The notes: a model not told the origin generated them from the sequence alone. A stretch of 64,000 bases of DNA from Nepenthes gracilis (GCA_033239525.1 BSYO01000038.1:6017041-6081040), one strand, 5' to 3'. Counted from the first letter of the stretch, positions 32,307 to 44,770 are shown. Numbers and translations: made by a program.

Positions 32307-34912
32307 TGTAATATCCCGGATTTTATTTAGACCAATTTAATATCAATTCTGATTTTGAGTATTTTGGGCATGACAAAAATTAATTAGATATTGTGAAATT
32401 TAAATTGACATTTGGATCAGTCGGGATGGCACCCGAGGTACGCCTGTATTATTACTCGAATATCGATTTGGATTTTGGAATAAAAGTAAACTAAAATGAA
32501 AAATATATATAATATATATATATATAATAATATTATATTATATATATATAATAATAATAAAGATGGATAAGGATGAAAAAAAATAAAAAAAAAAGAGAAA
32601 GAGATAAGATTGGAAGAGTGGATCGGGGAGAGAGAAAAGGGGGTGAGAGAGGGAGCTAGGATTTTGGGGTTCGCAGCGGAGGAGGAAGGAGAGAGGAGGG
32701 AGGCGGTCGGCGACGGTGACGTGCGGCGAGGACGGCACAGTGTCGATGGTGGCCGGCGGTGGCCTCTGGTGGTCACCGCATTGCGCGGTGGTGGAGCGAC
32801 GGAATGTCGCGCAGGAAGTATCAGCGGCCGCGTAACGGTGCCGGTGTCGGCTGGGTGGTTCCTGGGAGGCCGGCGGACGGCTGTTCATAGTGGTGGCTGG
32901 TTGGTGTGGCGTCGTCGTTGAGCGGCGGCGGCGATGGAGAGGAACCGCGTAGTGAGAGGGAGAGAACGGCGCTCGGAGAGGTGGATAGCCGAAAGCGGTG
33001 GCGGAGGTGACCAATGGTGGTTCGCCGATGGCCGGCGATGGACGTGAGTGGTTGGTAGTGTGTGCGAAAGCTGCACGGCGTGAGGGCAAACAGTTCCACG
33101 GGCAACGGACGGCCAGAGAGAGAGGAGAGGGTGCGCAGGGGGCCACACGCACGGAGGAGAGAGAAAGGGTGTCGTTCGGACACTTCGGGACATCCTTTCT
33201 TGAGATATGCAACGTATGAGGTCAGGCAAGTATCTCGTAAACCACTTCTTTGGTCTAATTTAATATACGAAATATTTTGAATTTTGTTTGGAATTTTTAC
33301 TAACATGCATGAATTTTTGGTACGCCCATTTATTTATTACGGACATGCATGTGTAGTTCATTGGATGCTTTGGGGGTTGTTGGACTGGGTTTTATGATTT
33401 TGGAGAGTTTAATATTTTTTTTGAAAGTCCGAATAATTTATTGGACATCGTATATTTTTATATTAATATATTTGTATAAAAAAATGAGCATGAAACTTTG
33501 CATTGGCCGTGCAGTCACATGCACGTGCCGGGTTGTGGTCACTACATTTGGATTTGGATTATTGGATTCTGGCCAGCTTCCAACGGGGAGATTATTTTGT
33601 TATTTGGAAATCCCTTTCCGCCGGCAGGAAAGGCTTGGAGTAGTGACCCTTCCCATTTGGACAATTTGACTTGACCTTAGAATATATTCGGACGTCCTAA
33701 TATATCTGACAAGCTTGAGGAATGCACCCAAAGCCGCGGGTGGCAAAACATAGTGAGCAACCTTATCTATAGATACATAGTACATGGATTTTGGCCTAAG
33801 GTTACCGGAATTATGTGTAACCCTTCCTCAAGTTAGTCTTTAAATAATGAGAACCTAAATTTGGTGCATAATTTGTATTTTTGCATTAATTGGTATTGGA
33901 CTTTGATTTGGATATGGATTTTGGACTTGGATTTGATATTCGCCGATTTTTGCCTATAATTGGGCTTGGTATGTCTCGTACAAACGATTTTGATTATATG
34001 TTTTGATCCGAACATTTGGAATATTTATTGCGGTGCTGCTTCGATTTCTGCGCACGCTATTGGATCATCCGGCTATCGGATTTTGGCCCAAATCACAAGC
34101 TGATCCGGCATTGGACTGGGACTTGGACTTGGACTTGGACTCGGACTTGGATTTGGACTCGGATTGACATCAGTTTTGGAATTGGTTCGGATTACCTCTG
34201 TTTTGGTTATATATATATATATATATATACGTCCCGACGAGGATTATTTTTGAAATTTGGACATTTGTTTGGACTTGGATATTTGATTTGAGTACGAGAC
34301 TACCATTGAATTTTAAAATTTGGATCTTGGATTTCGGTTGAATTTGTCTTATTGGCGATTTGGATTTATTCTGAAATTTGATTGGATTTTTTCCATTTGA
34401 CATTCCCTCTGATTTATTGGACTCCTTTTGATTAAATATGATACTTGCTGGGCATTAGGCTCATTTTTCTGTTTTGTCCCTTCAGAGTAGAAGGTTCGGA
34501 TGCAGTACAGGAGTACAGACTTGATCGATCAGATATTCATCCGAGTTGGTGAGTTTCAGTTTTATTATAGTTCATATTGATATTTGATATATTTGGATTA
34601 TGGGATTGGCCGGATATAGGCTTATTGTTATATGATGGAAATAGTTGAATATTTTGTTATGTTTGATTATAATTTTTTTGGGTCGGATTATTACCTCCCT
34701 TACGACGATCGTAGAGCAGGTTGTATTTATTTTGCTCGGATGGTTATTCGATGAGGTCCTGTGAGGATTTTAATTTTGTTGAGTTTATATTTTGATTTGT
34801 CACACCCGAATTTTGGGACTTAGTATTAATTGTTTAAAATTATTTGGGAATTTAGATTTTAAAAATTATAATTAATTATTTAAATTAACCTGCTTGGTTC
34901 GGGTTCGTGACA
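32307..34912 (+). repeat. 5' LTR of family A
   Basis: 2,606 bp. U3 ends in a TA/AAT microsatellite (32500-32565), then a purine leader, a GC-rich ~600-bp block (32690-33180), donor-like CAG|GCAAGTATC at 33226, a hairpin CCTTTCC/GGAAAGG (33613-33633), a GGACTT hexamer array (34110-34165), and acceptor-like CCCTTCAG at 34485. Confidence 0.9.
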
Positions 34913-34916
34913 GAAG

Positions 34917-34928
34917 TAGTATCAGAGA
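34917..34928 (+). other. Primer-binding site of family A
   Basis: TAGTATCAGAGA, 4 bp after the LTR; two mismatches to TGGTATCAGAGC. Confidence 0.65.
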
Positions 34929-36011
34929 AAAGTCGTAAGGGGAGGTACTTTGTGTTATTTTGGATAAATAATTGGCTGAATATTTGGATATAATAAGTAT
35001 TACTTTTGGTTAGTAATAGAAAATTTGAGTTGTAAAGGTTCGGGTTTGAATCAGAAGGTCGAATCGTAGGGATTTTGGTTTGGATTGGAAGGATGATCAT
35101 TTGATAATGATGAGTCGCACAAGTGACATAATGTATGATTTGATATGGTAGTTGAATTAGAATTTTATTTGGTTTCTGCAAAATGCAAAGATTTTGTTGA
35201 AATTTGCAACTGTGAAAGAGCAGTGGTCTGAAATTGGAGATGGTCCGAAATCTCGCGGAATAGAAGGAGATTTTGGTCGGCAGAGGGCTAGGTGATAAAA
35301 TTGGTCAACTCGAAATCTCACGGAGTAGAAGGAGATTTTTGATTGACAGAAAGGTTAGCGGTGAAAGTGGAGATGAATGAAGATTCTTCAAGATTGGATG
35401 TCGCAAATAAAGATGAAGAAGTTCAAGTAAGATCAACTTGTTTCTCCTTGCTAGAAGACAGGACAATGAAGTACAAGTCTGATTTCGTTGGCAGCGATGA
35501 TGTTGATCGTGTAGAAGTCTGAAGTCACAATTATAGCAAGAGGAAGACCGAAGATTGTCCATTCTCTCTCGTCGCTGTGATCGGGTGGATAGTCGTCCCT
35601 GCAAATTTTTCATCGCTAAAGAATCGAAGGACAAAGAGTTCGTGGTTCGATCTCCTAAAGCAATGCTCAGGGAGAGGTTGAAGAATTTGAAAGATTTGTT
35701 GAAGCATGATACTAGTTGAGTAGTTCAAGATTCAACCTGGAAGTAGTTTGTGTCATTCGGATGCTAAAATTATGACGAGGAGCTGGATTATACCCTGTTG
35801 ATCAAGCAGGAGTAGCTTCAAGAGAAGCATTTCCAGAAGAAATCAGAGCATTGGAGTCAGGACTCGAAGGATGGATTTGTTATCATTCAGAAGACGCTAA
35901 AAGAAACTCGGTGAAATAAAGTCTTCTTCATTGAAATTTCAGTTTGTGAAGTTTGCTTGCGAGTTCAGCGAGAAAAAGTTTGCAAGATGAGTTTACTTCG
36001 TCAGAAATGAA

Positions 36012-36060
36012 GTCTGCTTCAATTGCGGCCAGATAGGCCATTTGTCAGGATCGTTCAAAT
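36012..36060 (+). pseudogene. Zinc-knuckle relic of family A gag
   Basis: Reads VCFNCGQIGHLSGSF: C-X2-C-X4-H is intact and the final C is F. The surrounding gag (35200-36300) is not readable as a continuous protein. Confidence 0.6.
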
Positions 36061-36789
36061 TTTTGGCGTTCGGATTCCAGAAGTCCTGATAGAAGACGGA
36101 TGGTTCTACGCGAAGCATTTGCAGTTATGGCCCATGAAGTTAGAGATGGATCCCTTGTTATGGAAGATTGTTTCGGTAAGTCAGTCCCATTTCGCATTTT
36201 GGGTTATGAATTCTCAGAGTTCCAAGGAAGAGTCAGTAAGAAGGCTTAAAGGTTATTTTTGGCGCTGTAAGCGAATCATCTGTTGAGAGACGAGTGCTGA
36301 GTTTATCTAACATATATGGTCACATTTGGGAGTTATTCTGTGATCATTGAAGATATTTTTGTCATCTGCAAATTGAAGATGTTTTTCAGAGAATTCAACT
36401 GGATTGCTCATGGATTAAGAGATCAAATTTATTTTTGATGATGTGCTTGGATCTGTATCTATTTCGAGGGTTCCGTATGGAGTAGTTTTGTCTGAGTTGA
36501 AGAAATTGGGACAGCAACTGTAAAATCTGTTGAGAAGGGTTTTGTTTAGCCAAGTGTTTTGGCCTAGAGTGCTTCAGTGTTTTCAGATGAAGGAATTTGG
36601 ATCGATGGATTTATCTTGAATTATTTGGGAACTGGGTATGTATCTGTTTTCATGAATCGAGGATTTGTTGGTTCCATTTGAAAAAAAAAAAAATGGGTTT
36701 TCTCTAAGATCGAATTATGTTTGAGGTATCCTTAATTGAGGATTTAGTCAGAGGATGTGTATAGGACAGCTTTCAGGTCACTGTGTGAC

Positions 36790-37300
36790 CGTTGTGAAGT
36801 TTTGATTGTGCTTTTGGGTTGTCAAATGTTTTGGCATCTTTTATGGATATTATTGATTTGATTTTGATCGTATTTGGAATAGTTATGATGACTTTGTTAG
36901 TGATATTCTAATTTGTTTAAAGAATTTTGAGAAGTGTAAATTATGGTTGGAGAAGAGTCATCTTGGGTCATAGTGCTTCTTAGGATGATATTTGATAATC
37001 TGAAGAAGATGGGAGCTGTTGCGAATTTGAAAGGACCGGCTAAGGTCTCGGGAGTGCGGAGCTATCTTGGAATCTAGTTGGTTATAATGGGAGATTCATT
37101 GAATATTTCTCAAAAATTTTAGTGTCATAGCGCCCTTGGAATAGAAGTGATTAGTATTCAAATAAAGTGATGCTGGTGAGGAAAGTTTTCAGTAATCGAA
37201 GAATAGATTATCATCGGTGTCAATTTTATCAATTCCTGATGGATTAGAAGGATTGGTAGCGCTCAGTGATACTTCTGAGAAAGATTTAGATATGTTTGGG
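36790..37300 (+). pseudogene. RT and RNase H relic of family A
   Basis: Fragments CAFGLSNVLASFMDIID (36805-36860), KCKLWLEKSHLG (36935-36975) and LKGPAKVSGVRSYLG (37030-37075) match gypsy [16 protein letters not shown], KCEFWLxxVxFLGH and VRSFLGLAGYYRRF. IPDGLEGLVALSDTSE (37235-37285) is the start of RNase H. There are many stops and frame shifts, and the FIDD catalytic motif is not preserved. Confidence 0.65.
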
Positions 37301-38641
37301 TTTTGTATGGTTGGGCGCTTTATCCAAGGAAAAGTTTGGGGATGCGGCGCAATCTAGAGGATTTTGCATGAAGGTGCCATGGCAAGAATGCCCGCACGAG
37401 GATTGGGCCAGATGGATTTTCTCTCTTTGTTGTCAGGATTGGATTGCGAACTGAGCTTCTATTTATGGGAGAAGTCCTTATGAAGATCAGTGGTGATTTT
37501 CCTTTTTGGGCGAGCCGTCTGAAAGTCGAAGCGATCGATCAGGCAATCACAAACATTCTGCACAAAGTGTTTTCTCCATTACACGTTCTAGAGGAAGCAT
37601 GCTATTGGGAATTCTCTCATTAGAGTCTCGGTTAATTGGATGAAAGCTCAGAAGCTGATTGAATAGGAGCTAAAGAGCAAATGTGGTCATCTGTAATTGT
37701 GATTGAGTTTGGATTTGTCCAAGTTCGACGGGAACGGCAAAGACTTTCCACCTTGCGGAGTGGAGAGAGAATTTTGATGGCAGATTGATCATGTGTCATG
37801 GTTTGCAGGCAAAATAAAAAGTGTGAGGTTGTGGCCTGTGTGGCAAGGTATATCCGTGCCTAAAGAAGAAGACGAGCAGAAGAAGCAGCCTTGAGATTTG
37901 TGTTTCAGGTCTGCCTCGGATGACTAGAAGATTGGTAGCAATTTGGAGGATGATGATGAGTTGATGGAGTCAGCTCTTTTCTTGACGATCAGGATGTCGT
38001 TCCCGAGATTCGCTGTCGGCATATTGTCGAGATGAGAAGATTATAAAATATTTTGATTTTGAAGCTTCTGATTTTGAGTGGAGGCAAATAATCAATCAGA
38101 GTAGCGCGGTGGAAGTGTATAGACTTTTGACTATTTGCCACAAGATATGATTTGATGCTTCAAGCAGGAGATTGGATTTGCAGTCCGATTTGAAGTTCAA
38201 TGTGGATATTCAGATGTTTATGGAAGCACCTTGAAGAGAAGAATTTGAGTTGGAGGTCGTCGGGCAATTTGAACATAAGGTTCGTCGGAATCTTCCAGGT
38301 GTTCGTTAGGTCGGAGAGGCGGTCTGCATATTGGCCTTATCTCTGAATTTGATTTATGGACATAATATGTCATTTGTGATTTGTATGAGAAATATGTGAA
38401 TGATCATTTGAATGTGCTTGGATCGGAATCGTCATCCATCGACGAGCATTTGTGTTGAGCCAAAGTTTCAATTCGAATTTTGGAATAGAAAGGATCTACT
38501 ATTGAGGATCAGATTTTAGATGAATCACTCAATCAAGTAATTGGTCTAAGAAGAGCGAAGATGAAGTTGAAGGACTATCTTCATTATATGATATTTGAGG
38601 TTAAGATTAATATGCATAAATTTCGAGGTCGAAATTTTTGT

Positions 38642-38654
38642 AAGGAGGGGAGAA
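38642..38654 (+). other. Polypurine tract of family A
   Basis: AAGGAGGGGAGAA directly before the 3' LTR. Confidence 0.8.
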
Positions 38655-41260
38655 TGTAATATCCCGGATTTTATTTAGACAAATTTAATATCAATTGTGA
38701 TTTTGAGTATTCTGGGCATGACAAAAATTAATTAGATATTGTGAAATTTGAATTGACATTTGGATCAGTCGGGATGGCACCCGAGGTACGCCTGCATTAT
38801 TACTCGAATATCGATTTGAATTTTGGAATAAAAGTAAACTAAAATGAAAAATATATATAATATATATATATATAATAATATAATATTATATATATATAAT
38901 AATAATAAAGATGGATAAGGATGGGAAAAAAAAAAAAAAAAAAAAGAGAAAGAGATAAGATTGGAAGAGTGGATCGGGGAGAGAGAAAAGGGGGTGAGAG
39001 AGGGAGCTAGGGTTTTGGGGTTCACAGCGGAGGAGGAAGAAGAGAGGAAAGAGGCGGTCGGCGACGGCGACCTGCGGCGAGGACGGCACAGTGCCGATGG
39101 TGGCCGGCGGTGCCCTCTGGTGGTATCGCATTGCGCGGTGGTGGAGTGACGGAATGTCGCGCAGGAAGTATCAGCGGCCGCGTAACGGTACCGGTGTCGG
39201 CTGGGTGGTTCCTGGGAGGCCAACGATGGCCGTTCATAGTGGTGGCTGGTTGGTGTGGCGTCGTCGTTGAGAGCGGCAGTGGGCGGAGGAACCGCGTAGT
39301 GAGAGGGAGAGAACGGCGCTCGGAGAGGTGGATGGCTGAGCAGCGGCGACGGAGGTGACCAATGGTGGTTCGCCGATGACCGGCGACGGACGTGAGTGGC
39401 CGGTAGTGTGTGCAGAAGCTGCACAGCATGAGGGCAAACCTTGGTTCACGGGCAACGGACGACAGAGAGGAGAGGGTGCGCGGGCAGCACGCACGGAGGA
39501 GAGAGAAAGGGTGTCGTTCGGACACTTCGGGACATCCTTTCTTCAGATATGCAACGTATGAGGTCCAGGCAAGTATCTGTAAACCCTTTCTTTGGTCTAA
39601 TTTAATATCTGAAATATTTTGGATACTGTTTGGAATTTTTACTAACATGCATGAATTTTTGGTACGCCCATTTATTTATTCTGGACATGCATGTGTAGTT
39701 CATTGGATGTTTTGGGGGTTGTTGGACTGGGTTTTATGATTTTGGAGAGTTTAATATTTTTTTTGAAAGTCCGAATAATTTATTGGACATTGCATATTTT
39801 TATATTAATATATTTGTATAAAAAAATGAGCATGAAACTTTGCATTGGCCGTGCAATCACATGCACGTGCCGGGTTGTAGTCACTACATTTGGATTTGGA
39901 TTATTGGATTCTGGCCAGCTCCCGACGGGGAGATTATTTTGTTATTTGGAAATCCCTTTCCGCCGGCAGGAAAGGCTTAGAGTAGTGACCCTTCCCATTT
40001 GGACAATTTGACTTGACCTTAGAATATATTCGGACGTCCTAATATATCTGACAAGCTTGAGGAATGCACCCAAAGCCGCGGGTGGCAAAACATAGTAAGC
40101 AACCTTATCTATGGATACACAGTACATGGATTTTGGCCTAAGGTTACCGGGATTATGTGTAACCCTTCCTCAAGTTAGTCTTTAAATAATGAGAACCTAA
40201 ATTTGGTGCATAATTTGTATTTTTGCATTAATTGGTATTGGACTTTGATTTGGATATGGATTTTGGACTTGGATTTGATATTCGCCGATTTTTGCCTATA
40301 ATTGGGCTTGGTATGTCTCGTACAAACGATTTTGATTATATGTTTTGATCCGAACATTTGGAATATCTATTGCGGTCTTTGCCGATTTACTGCAAGACGC
40401 TATTGGATCATCCGGCTATCGGATTCTGCCCCAGATCACAAGCTGATCGGGCATTGGACTTGGACTTGGACTCGGACTCGGACTCGGACTCGGATTTGGA
40501 CTCGGATCGACATCAGTTTTGGAATTGGTTTGGATTACCTCTGTTTTGGTTATATATATATTTATATATATATATACGTCCCGACGAGGATTATTTTTGA
40601 AATTTGGATATTTGTTTGGACTTGGATATTTGATTTGAGTACGAGACTACCATTGAATTTTAAAATTTGGATCTTGGATTTCGGTTGAATTTGTCTTATT
40701 GGCGATTTGGATTTATTCTGAAATTTGATTGGATTTTTTCCATTTGACATTCCCTCTGATTTATTGGATTCCTTTTGATTAAATATGATACTTGCTGGGC
40801 ATTAGGCTCATTTTTCTGTTTTGTCCCTTCAGAGTAGAAGGTTCGGATGCAAAGTCTGGTCTGAGACTTGATCGATCAGATATTCATCCGAGTTGGTGAG
40901 TTTCAGTTTTATTATAGTTCATATTGATATTTGATATATTTGGATTATGGGATTGGCCGGATATAGGCTTATTGTTATATGATGGAAATAGTTGAATATT
41001 TTGTTATGTTTGATTATAATTTTTTTTGGGGCGGATTATTACCTCCCTTACGATGATCGTAGAGCAGGTCGTATTTATTTTGCTCGGACGGTTATTCGAT
41101 GAGGTCCTGTGAGGATTTTAATTTTGTTGAGTATATATTTTGATTTGTCACACTCGAATTTTGGGACTTAATATTAATTGTTTAAAATTATTTGGAAATT
41201 TAGATTTTAGAAATTATAATTAATTATTTAAATTGACCTGCTTGATTCGGGTTCGCGACA
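38655..41260 (+). repeat. 3' LTR of family A
   Basis: Same length (2,606 bp) and layout as the 5' LTR: donor-like CAG|GCAAGTATC at 39569, hairpin at 39955-39975, hexamer array at 40451-40508, acceptor-like CCCTTCAG ending 40832. Confidence 0.9.
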
Positions 41261-41265
41261 AGAAA

Positions 41266-41655
41266 TGTATATAATGCATGTGATGAACAAGAAACTATAC
41301 TTCTGCCGGTTAATAGTTCTGCTTCCGCTCTATACTTCTAGATATTCTGTATAAGTTCTAAATCGCATCTCGCTCATGAATTATTAATATAGTAAATGGT
41401 TTGTTGGGTTAATACGATGGATGGTATCTGTGGTCCTGTATACGCGTATTATAGGAAAAATTATTGTATAAATAGATAGTTGTTTACTTGTACTGGTTGG
41501 TTATATAGATTTTATATATATTGTATTTTTGGGTTTTCATCCAATTATAAAGAAGACTTTGTCAAAATTTTTGCAGAAGTTATACTTTGTATTTTGGTCC
41601 TAAATCCTGTTTCTGTCTTGACGGAAGTTTTTGAGGAAAAAAAACCGTTCCGTCA
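41266..41655 (+). repeat. 5' LTR of the large chromovirus, second part
   Basis: Resumes after the duplicated AGAAA and matches 48301-48694 of the 3' LTR. Ends TTCCGTCA just before the primer-binding site. Confidence 0.8.
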
Positions 41656-41659
41656 TAAT

Positions 41660-41671
41660 TGGTATTAGAGA
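41660..41671 (+). other. Primer-binding site of the large chromovirus
   Basis: TGGTATTAGAGA, two substitutions from TGGTATCAGAGC; one is a C-to-T transition. Confidence 0.7.
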
Positions 41672-41893
41672 ATTGAGATGCTTTAAGAATTGACTGATCG
41701 AAAAGCGAAAGCATAGGTTTGAATATCTGTACAGAATTCCTATAGGAATAGGTTGAGGCAGTTAATGCAACTAAAACTCTTAAGAGATTGATTCTTAGGC
41801 TAGGTTTAAATTTTATTAAACTGTTGAATATTTATTTTTTTTTCTTCAACTGATTTCTTAGAATTATAACATTGTATTTGTCTTGATTATAGG

Positions 41894-42860
41894 ATGGCTA
41901 GTAGAAAGGGTAGAAGAAATGATCGTGGTGGTGCTAGTACGCCATATAATAGAGAGGCTGTTTATATCGATCTGTTAGAGAGAATGACTAATGTAATAGA
42001 ATCTGTCGAGCAGAGGTACATGGCTCCGGTCCCTGCACTCGACAGCTCCGGCACTTCTTGCTTCTATTACTTATGACAAATTTACAGCGGAGCAAGCACC
42101 GGGCTTACTAGGAAAGCCTGATTCGGTAGAATGGATGTGTGGCTAAAGAAGATGAAGAAGATATTCACTGTAATTAGATGTACCAATCAGGAGAAGGTCA
42201 CTTTTGCGGTGTATAAACTGGAAGGCGAAGATGACAGGTGGTGAAGTATGAAGAAGAGGGCATTGGGAGTGTCCAATGATGCCATTACTTAGGAGATATT
42301 TGAGGATGCGTTTATGGAAAAAATACTTTCCATCCAACCTCCAAGATTAGAAAAAGTAATAGTTTATGAGATCGAGACAAGAAAAAATGACGATGAAGGA
42401 GTATGATGCTAGATTTACTTAATTATCCCGTTTTGCGCCCTTCTACATAGAGGATGAGTTGAGAAAAGTGAATAAGTTCTAATAAGGACTACGGTATGAT
42501 ATTAGGAAGTCGCTGTCAATTCTAAAACTCCAAACGTATGCTAAAATTCTAGATAGGGCAGTGATCTATGAGAAAGAAGCGGAGATGGAGATATTTTATG
42601 CAAAGAGGACTGCTAGCGATGTGAGAATTAATGTTCGATCTGCTGTGGGATCTTATGGACCGTTCAAGAAAGCGAGGACGGCTGATAAGGGAAAGAGTAT
42701 TGTACCGACTCAATCTGTGATCGGTTCTAGAGTATCGGCTAAAGATTATACCTTCTATGGGAGGAGACATCCGGGGCAAGCATGTCATAAGAAATCGAGA
42801 GTATGTTTCAAATGTGGGCTGTAGGGCCACCAGATCAAAGACTATCCATTATCTCCACGG
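41894..42860 (+). pseudogene. gag pseudogene of the large chromovirus
   Basis: Opens MASRKGRRNDRGG at 41894 and breaks after about 60 codons. The rest is spread over frames: VWLKKMKKIF, KVTFAVYKLEGEDDRW, IRKSLSILKLQTYAKIL and AVIYEKEAEM fit the plant gypsy capsid domain. The zinc knuckle at 42802-42846 reads CFKCGL-stop-GHQIKDYP: a TAG at 42822 falls where Q is usual, and the last cysteine is Y (TGT to TAT). Capsid and nucleocapsid normally package the RNA. Confidence 0.75.
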
Positions 42861-42902
42861 CTAGAAGGAAAGAAGCCTACTGTCCTGGCAAAAGCCTTCA
42901 CA

Positions 42903-43340
42903 ATGATTGTTCAGGACCTGGAGGCATTTCTGAATGTTATGGAAGGTACGTTTTCTATTTGTAGAGTTTCTACATCTATATTATTTGACTCGGGATCTAC
43001 CTACTCTTTTGTTTCTCCGCGATTTGAATGTTACATTGTATCTGTCCTTTACATTTTGAATTATGAATTGTCTGTGTGTATTCCCATTGGGTCCCCTGTG
43101 ATTATTGATATTGTGTATCCTGGATGTATAGTTGAAGTGAATGGAAAATATTTGATTATGGATTTGGTATTGTTAAACATGGGTGATTTTGATGTGATTT
43201 TAGGAATGGACTGGTTTGCCAAATATCATGCCAGTATTGACTATTTTCTAAAGAGAATTTGCTTTAATATTCCTGGAATGGAATCCTTTTTCTTTCAATG
43301 CATTAAGAAAAAGGGGGTTCCTGTATTAATTTCTGCTTAA
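42903..43340 (+). pseudogene. Aspartic protease of the large chromovirus (145-codon open stretch)
   Basis: Contains ILFDSGSTYSFVSP, the D-S-G active site, and DFDVILGMDWFAKYHASID, the flap-to-dimer region conserved in plant gypsy proteases. This stretch has no stop. The protease releases gag and pol products from the polyprotein. Confidence 0.85.
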
Positions 43341-43553
43341 CATGCTAATCATTTGATGAAAAGTGGATGTAAAACTTACTTGGCATATGCCTACACTACT
43401 GGGAGCCATAGAGCACACTATGGATATCCTGATTGTTTGTGATTTTGAGGATATATTTTCAGAAGAGTTACCTGGATACCTCCACGCCGGGAGATTGAGT
43501 TTGAAATTGCTATTGTTCTTGGTGTTAGTCTAGTTTCTAAAGCCCCTTATCAT

Positions 43554-44200
43554 ATGGCTTCAGCTGAATTGAAGGAGTTGAAGTTACAATTACAGGAGCT
43601 ATTAGACAAGAACTTTATCATACCGAATGTATCTCCTTGGGGTGCACCGGTATTGTTTATGAGGAAGAAAGATGGGTCTTTGCAGCTGTGTGTTGATTAT
43701 CGTGAGTTGAATAAAATCACAATTAAAAATAAATATCCTCTATCACGTATTGATAATTTATTTGATCAGTTGCAAGAATCTCGGGTGTTCTCGAAGATTG
43801 ATTTGAGGTTTGGTTATTTTTAATTGAGAATTAAGCCAGAAGACGTGGCTAAGACTGCTTTTCAAACACGTTATGGCCATTATGAGTTCCTTATTATGCC
43901 TTTTGGCCTTACGAATGCTCCAGCTGCTTTTATGGATCTGATAAATAGGATGTTAAGGCCGTACTTGGATAAATTTGTAGTGGTGTTTATTGATGATATT
44001 CTGATTTATTCAAAGGATTATAAGGAACATGAGATTCATTTGAGGATAGTACTTTAAGTGCTCCGCGAGAAAAAATTGTATACTCAGCTAAGTAAATATG
44101 AATTCTGGTTAGAGAAGGTAATATTTTTGGGGCATATAATTTCTAATGGTAGTATTTTTGTGGATCCAAAGAAGGTAGAGACTGTTACAAATTAGAGCAG
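43554..44200 (+). pseudogene. Reverse transcriptase of the large chromovirus
   Basis: Motifs in order: [51 protein letters not shown], then a stop at 43821 where the family has Q, then [25 protein letters not shown] and [12 protein letters not shown] (the Y/F-x-D-D catalytic motif, intact). A second stop at 44055 again replaces Q. Copies element RNA into DNA in functional relatives; inactive here. Confidence 0.9.
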
Positions 44201-44770
44201 GCTGGCTTCTGTGACTAAGGTTAGGAGCTTTCTGGGCATGGCGGGTTATTACAGGCGTTTTGTAGAGAATTTTTTACAGATTGCTATGCCTCGACTCAAA
44301 TTGCTGAAGAATGAGACTAAGTTTGTATGGATTGAGGAGTGTGATCTGAGTTTTCAGGAGCTAAAAGATCACTTGACTACCACTTCAGTATTGGTTATTC
44401 CAGAGGGTTCAGAAGGCTTTGAGGCGTACTATGACGCATCTAAGGCGGGTTTAGGATGTGTATTGATGTAGTATGGTAAAATTGTAACTTATGGATCTAG
44501 GCAACTTAAAGTGCATGAGAAGAACTACCCTACCCATGATTTGGAGCTTGCTGCTGTTATTTTTGCCTTAAAAATTTGGAGATATTATTTGTATGGTGAA
44601 AATTTCATTGTATATTCTGATCATAAAAGTTTGAAGTACCTATTTTTACAAAAGGAACTTAACATGAGGCAAAGGAGATGGCTTGATTTCTTAAAGGATT
44701 ATGACTGTGAGATACATTATAAAATAGGAAAGGCCAATGTGGTTGCGGATGCATTAAGTTGCCAATCGAA
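44201..44770 (+). pseudogene. RT connection and RNase H domain of the large chromovirus
   Basis: KVRSFLGMAGYYRRFVENF is the connection segment. RNase H residues are present: D in AYYDASKAGLG, E in [10 protein letters not shown] in YSDHKSLKY, and the last D in VVADALS. A stop at 44469 (VLM-stop-YGK) replaces the usual Q. Confidence 0.9.

Larger units (their letters stand above)
32307..41260 (+). mobile_element. Family A gypsy element, nested, with target duplication AGAAA
   Basis: 8,954 bp. LTRs at 32307-34912 and 38655-41260, both beginning TGTAATATCCCGG and ending CGYGACA. AGAAA is duplicated at 32302-32306 and 41261-41265, and the host LTR resumes exactly after it. Primer-binding site 34917-34928, polypurine tract 38642-38654. 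The first ~170 bp of the LTRs differ at about six positions, so insertion is fairly recent. The 3.7-kb internal region holds only stop-filled gag and pol traces, with no open frame longer than about 110 codons. This implies mobilisation by proteins of another element. Confidence 0.92.

Noticed and set aside
32538..33212. 224-codon antisense ORF (and its counterparts at 38765-39424, 56409-57224 and 61822-62710) rich in P, S, R and H
   Set aside because: They run through the GC-rich LTR block and into microsatellites. Overlapping ORFs occur in all frames, and frames shift between LTR copies by indels. Low-complexity artefacts are the simpler explanation.
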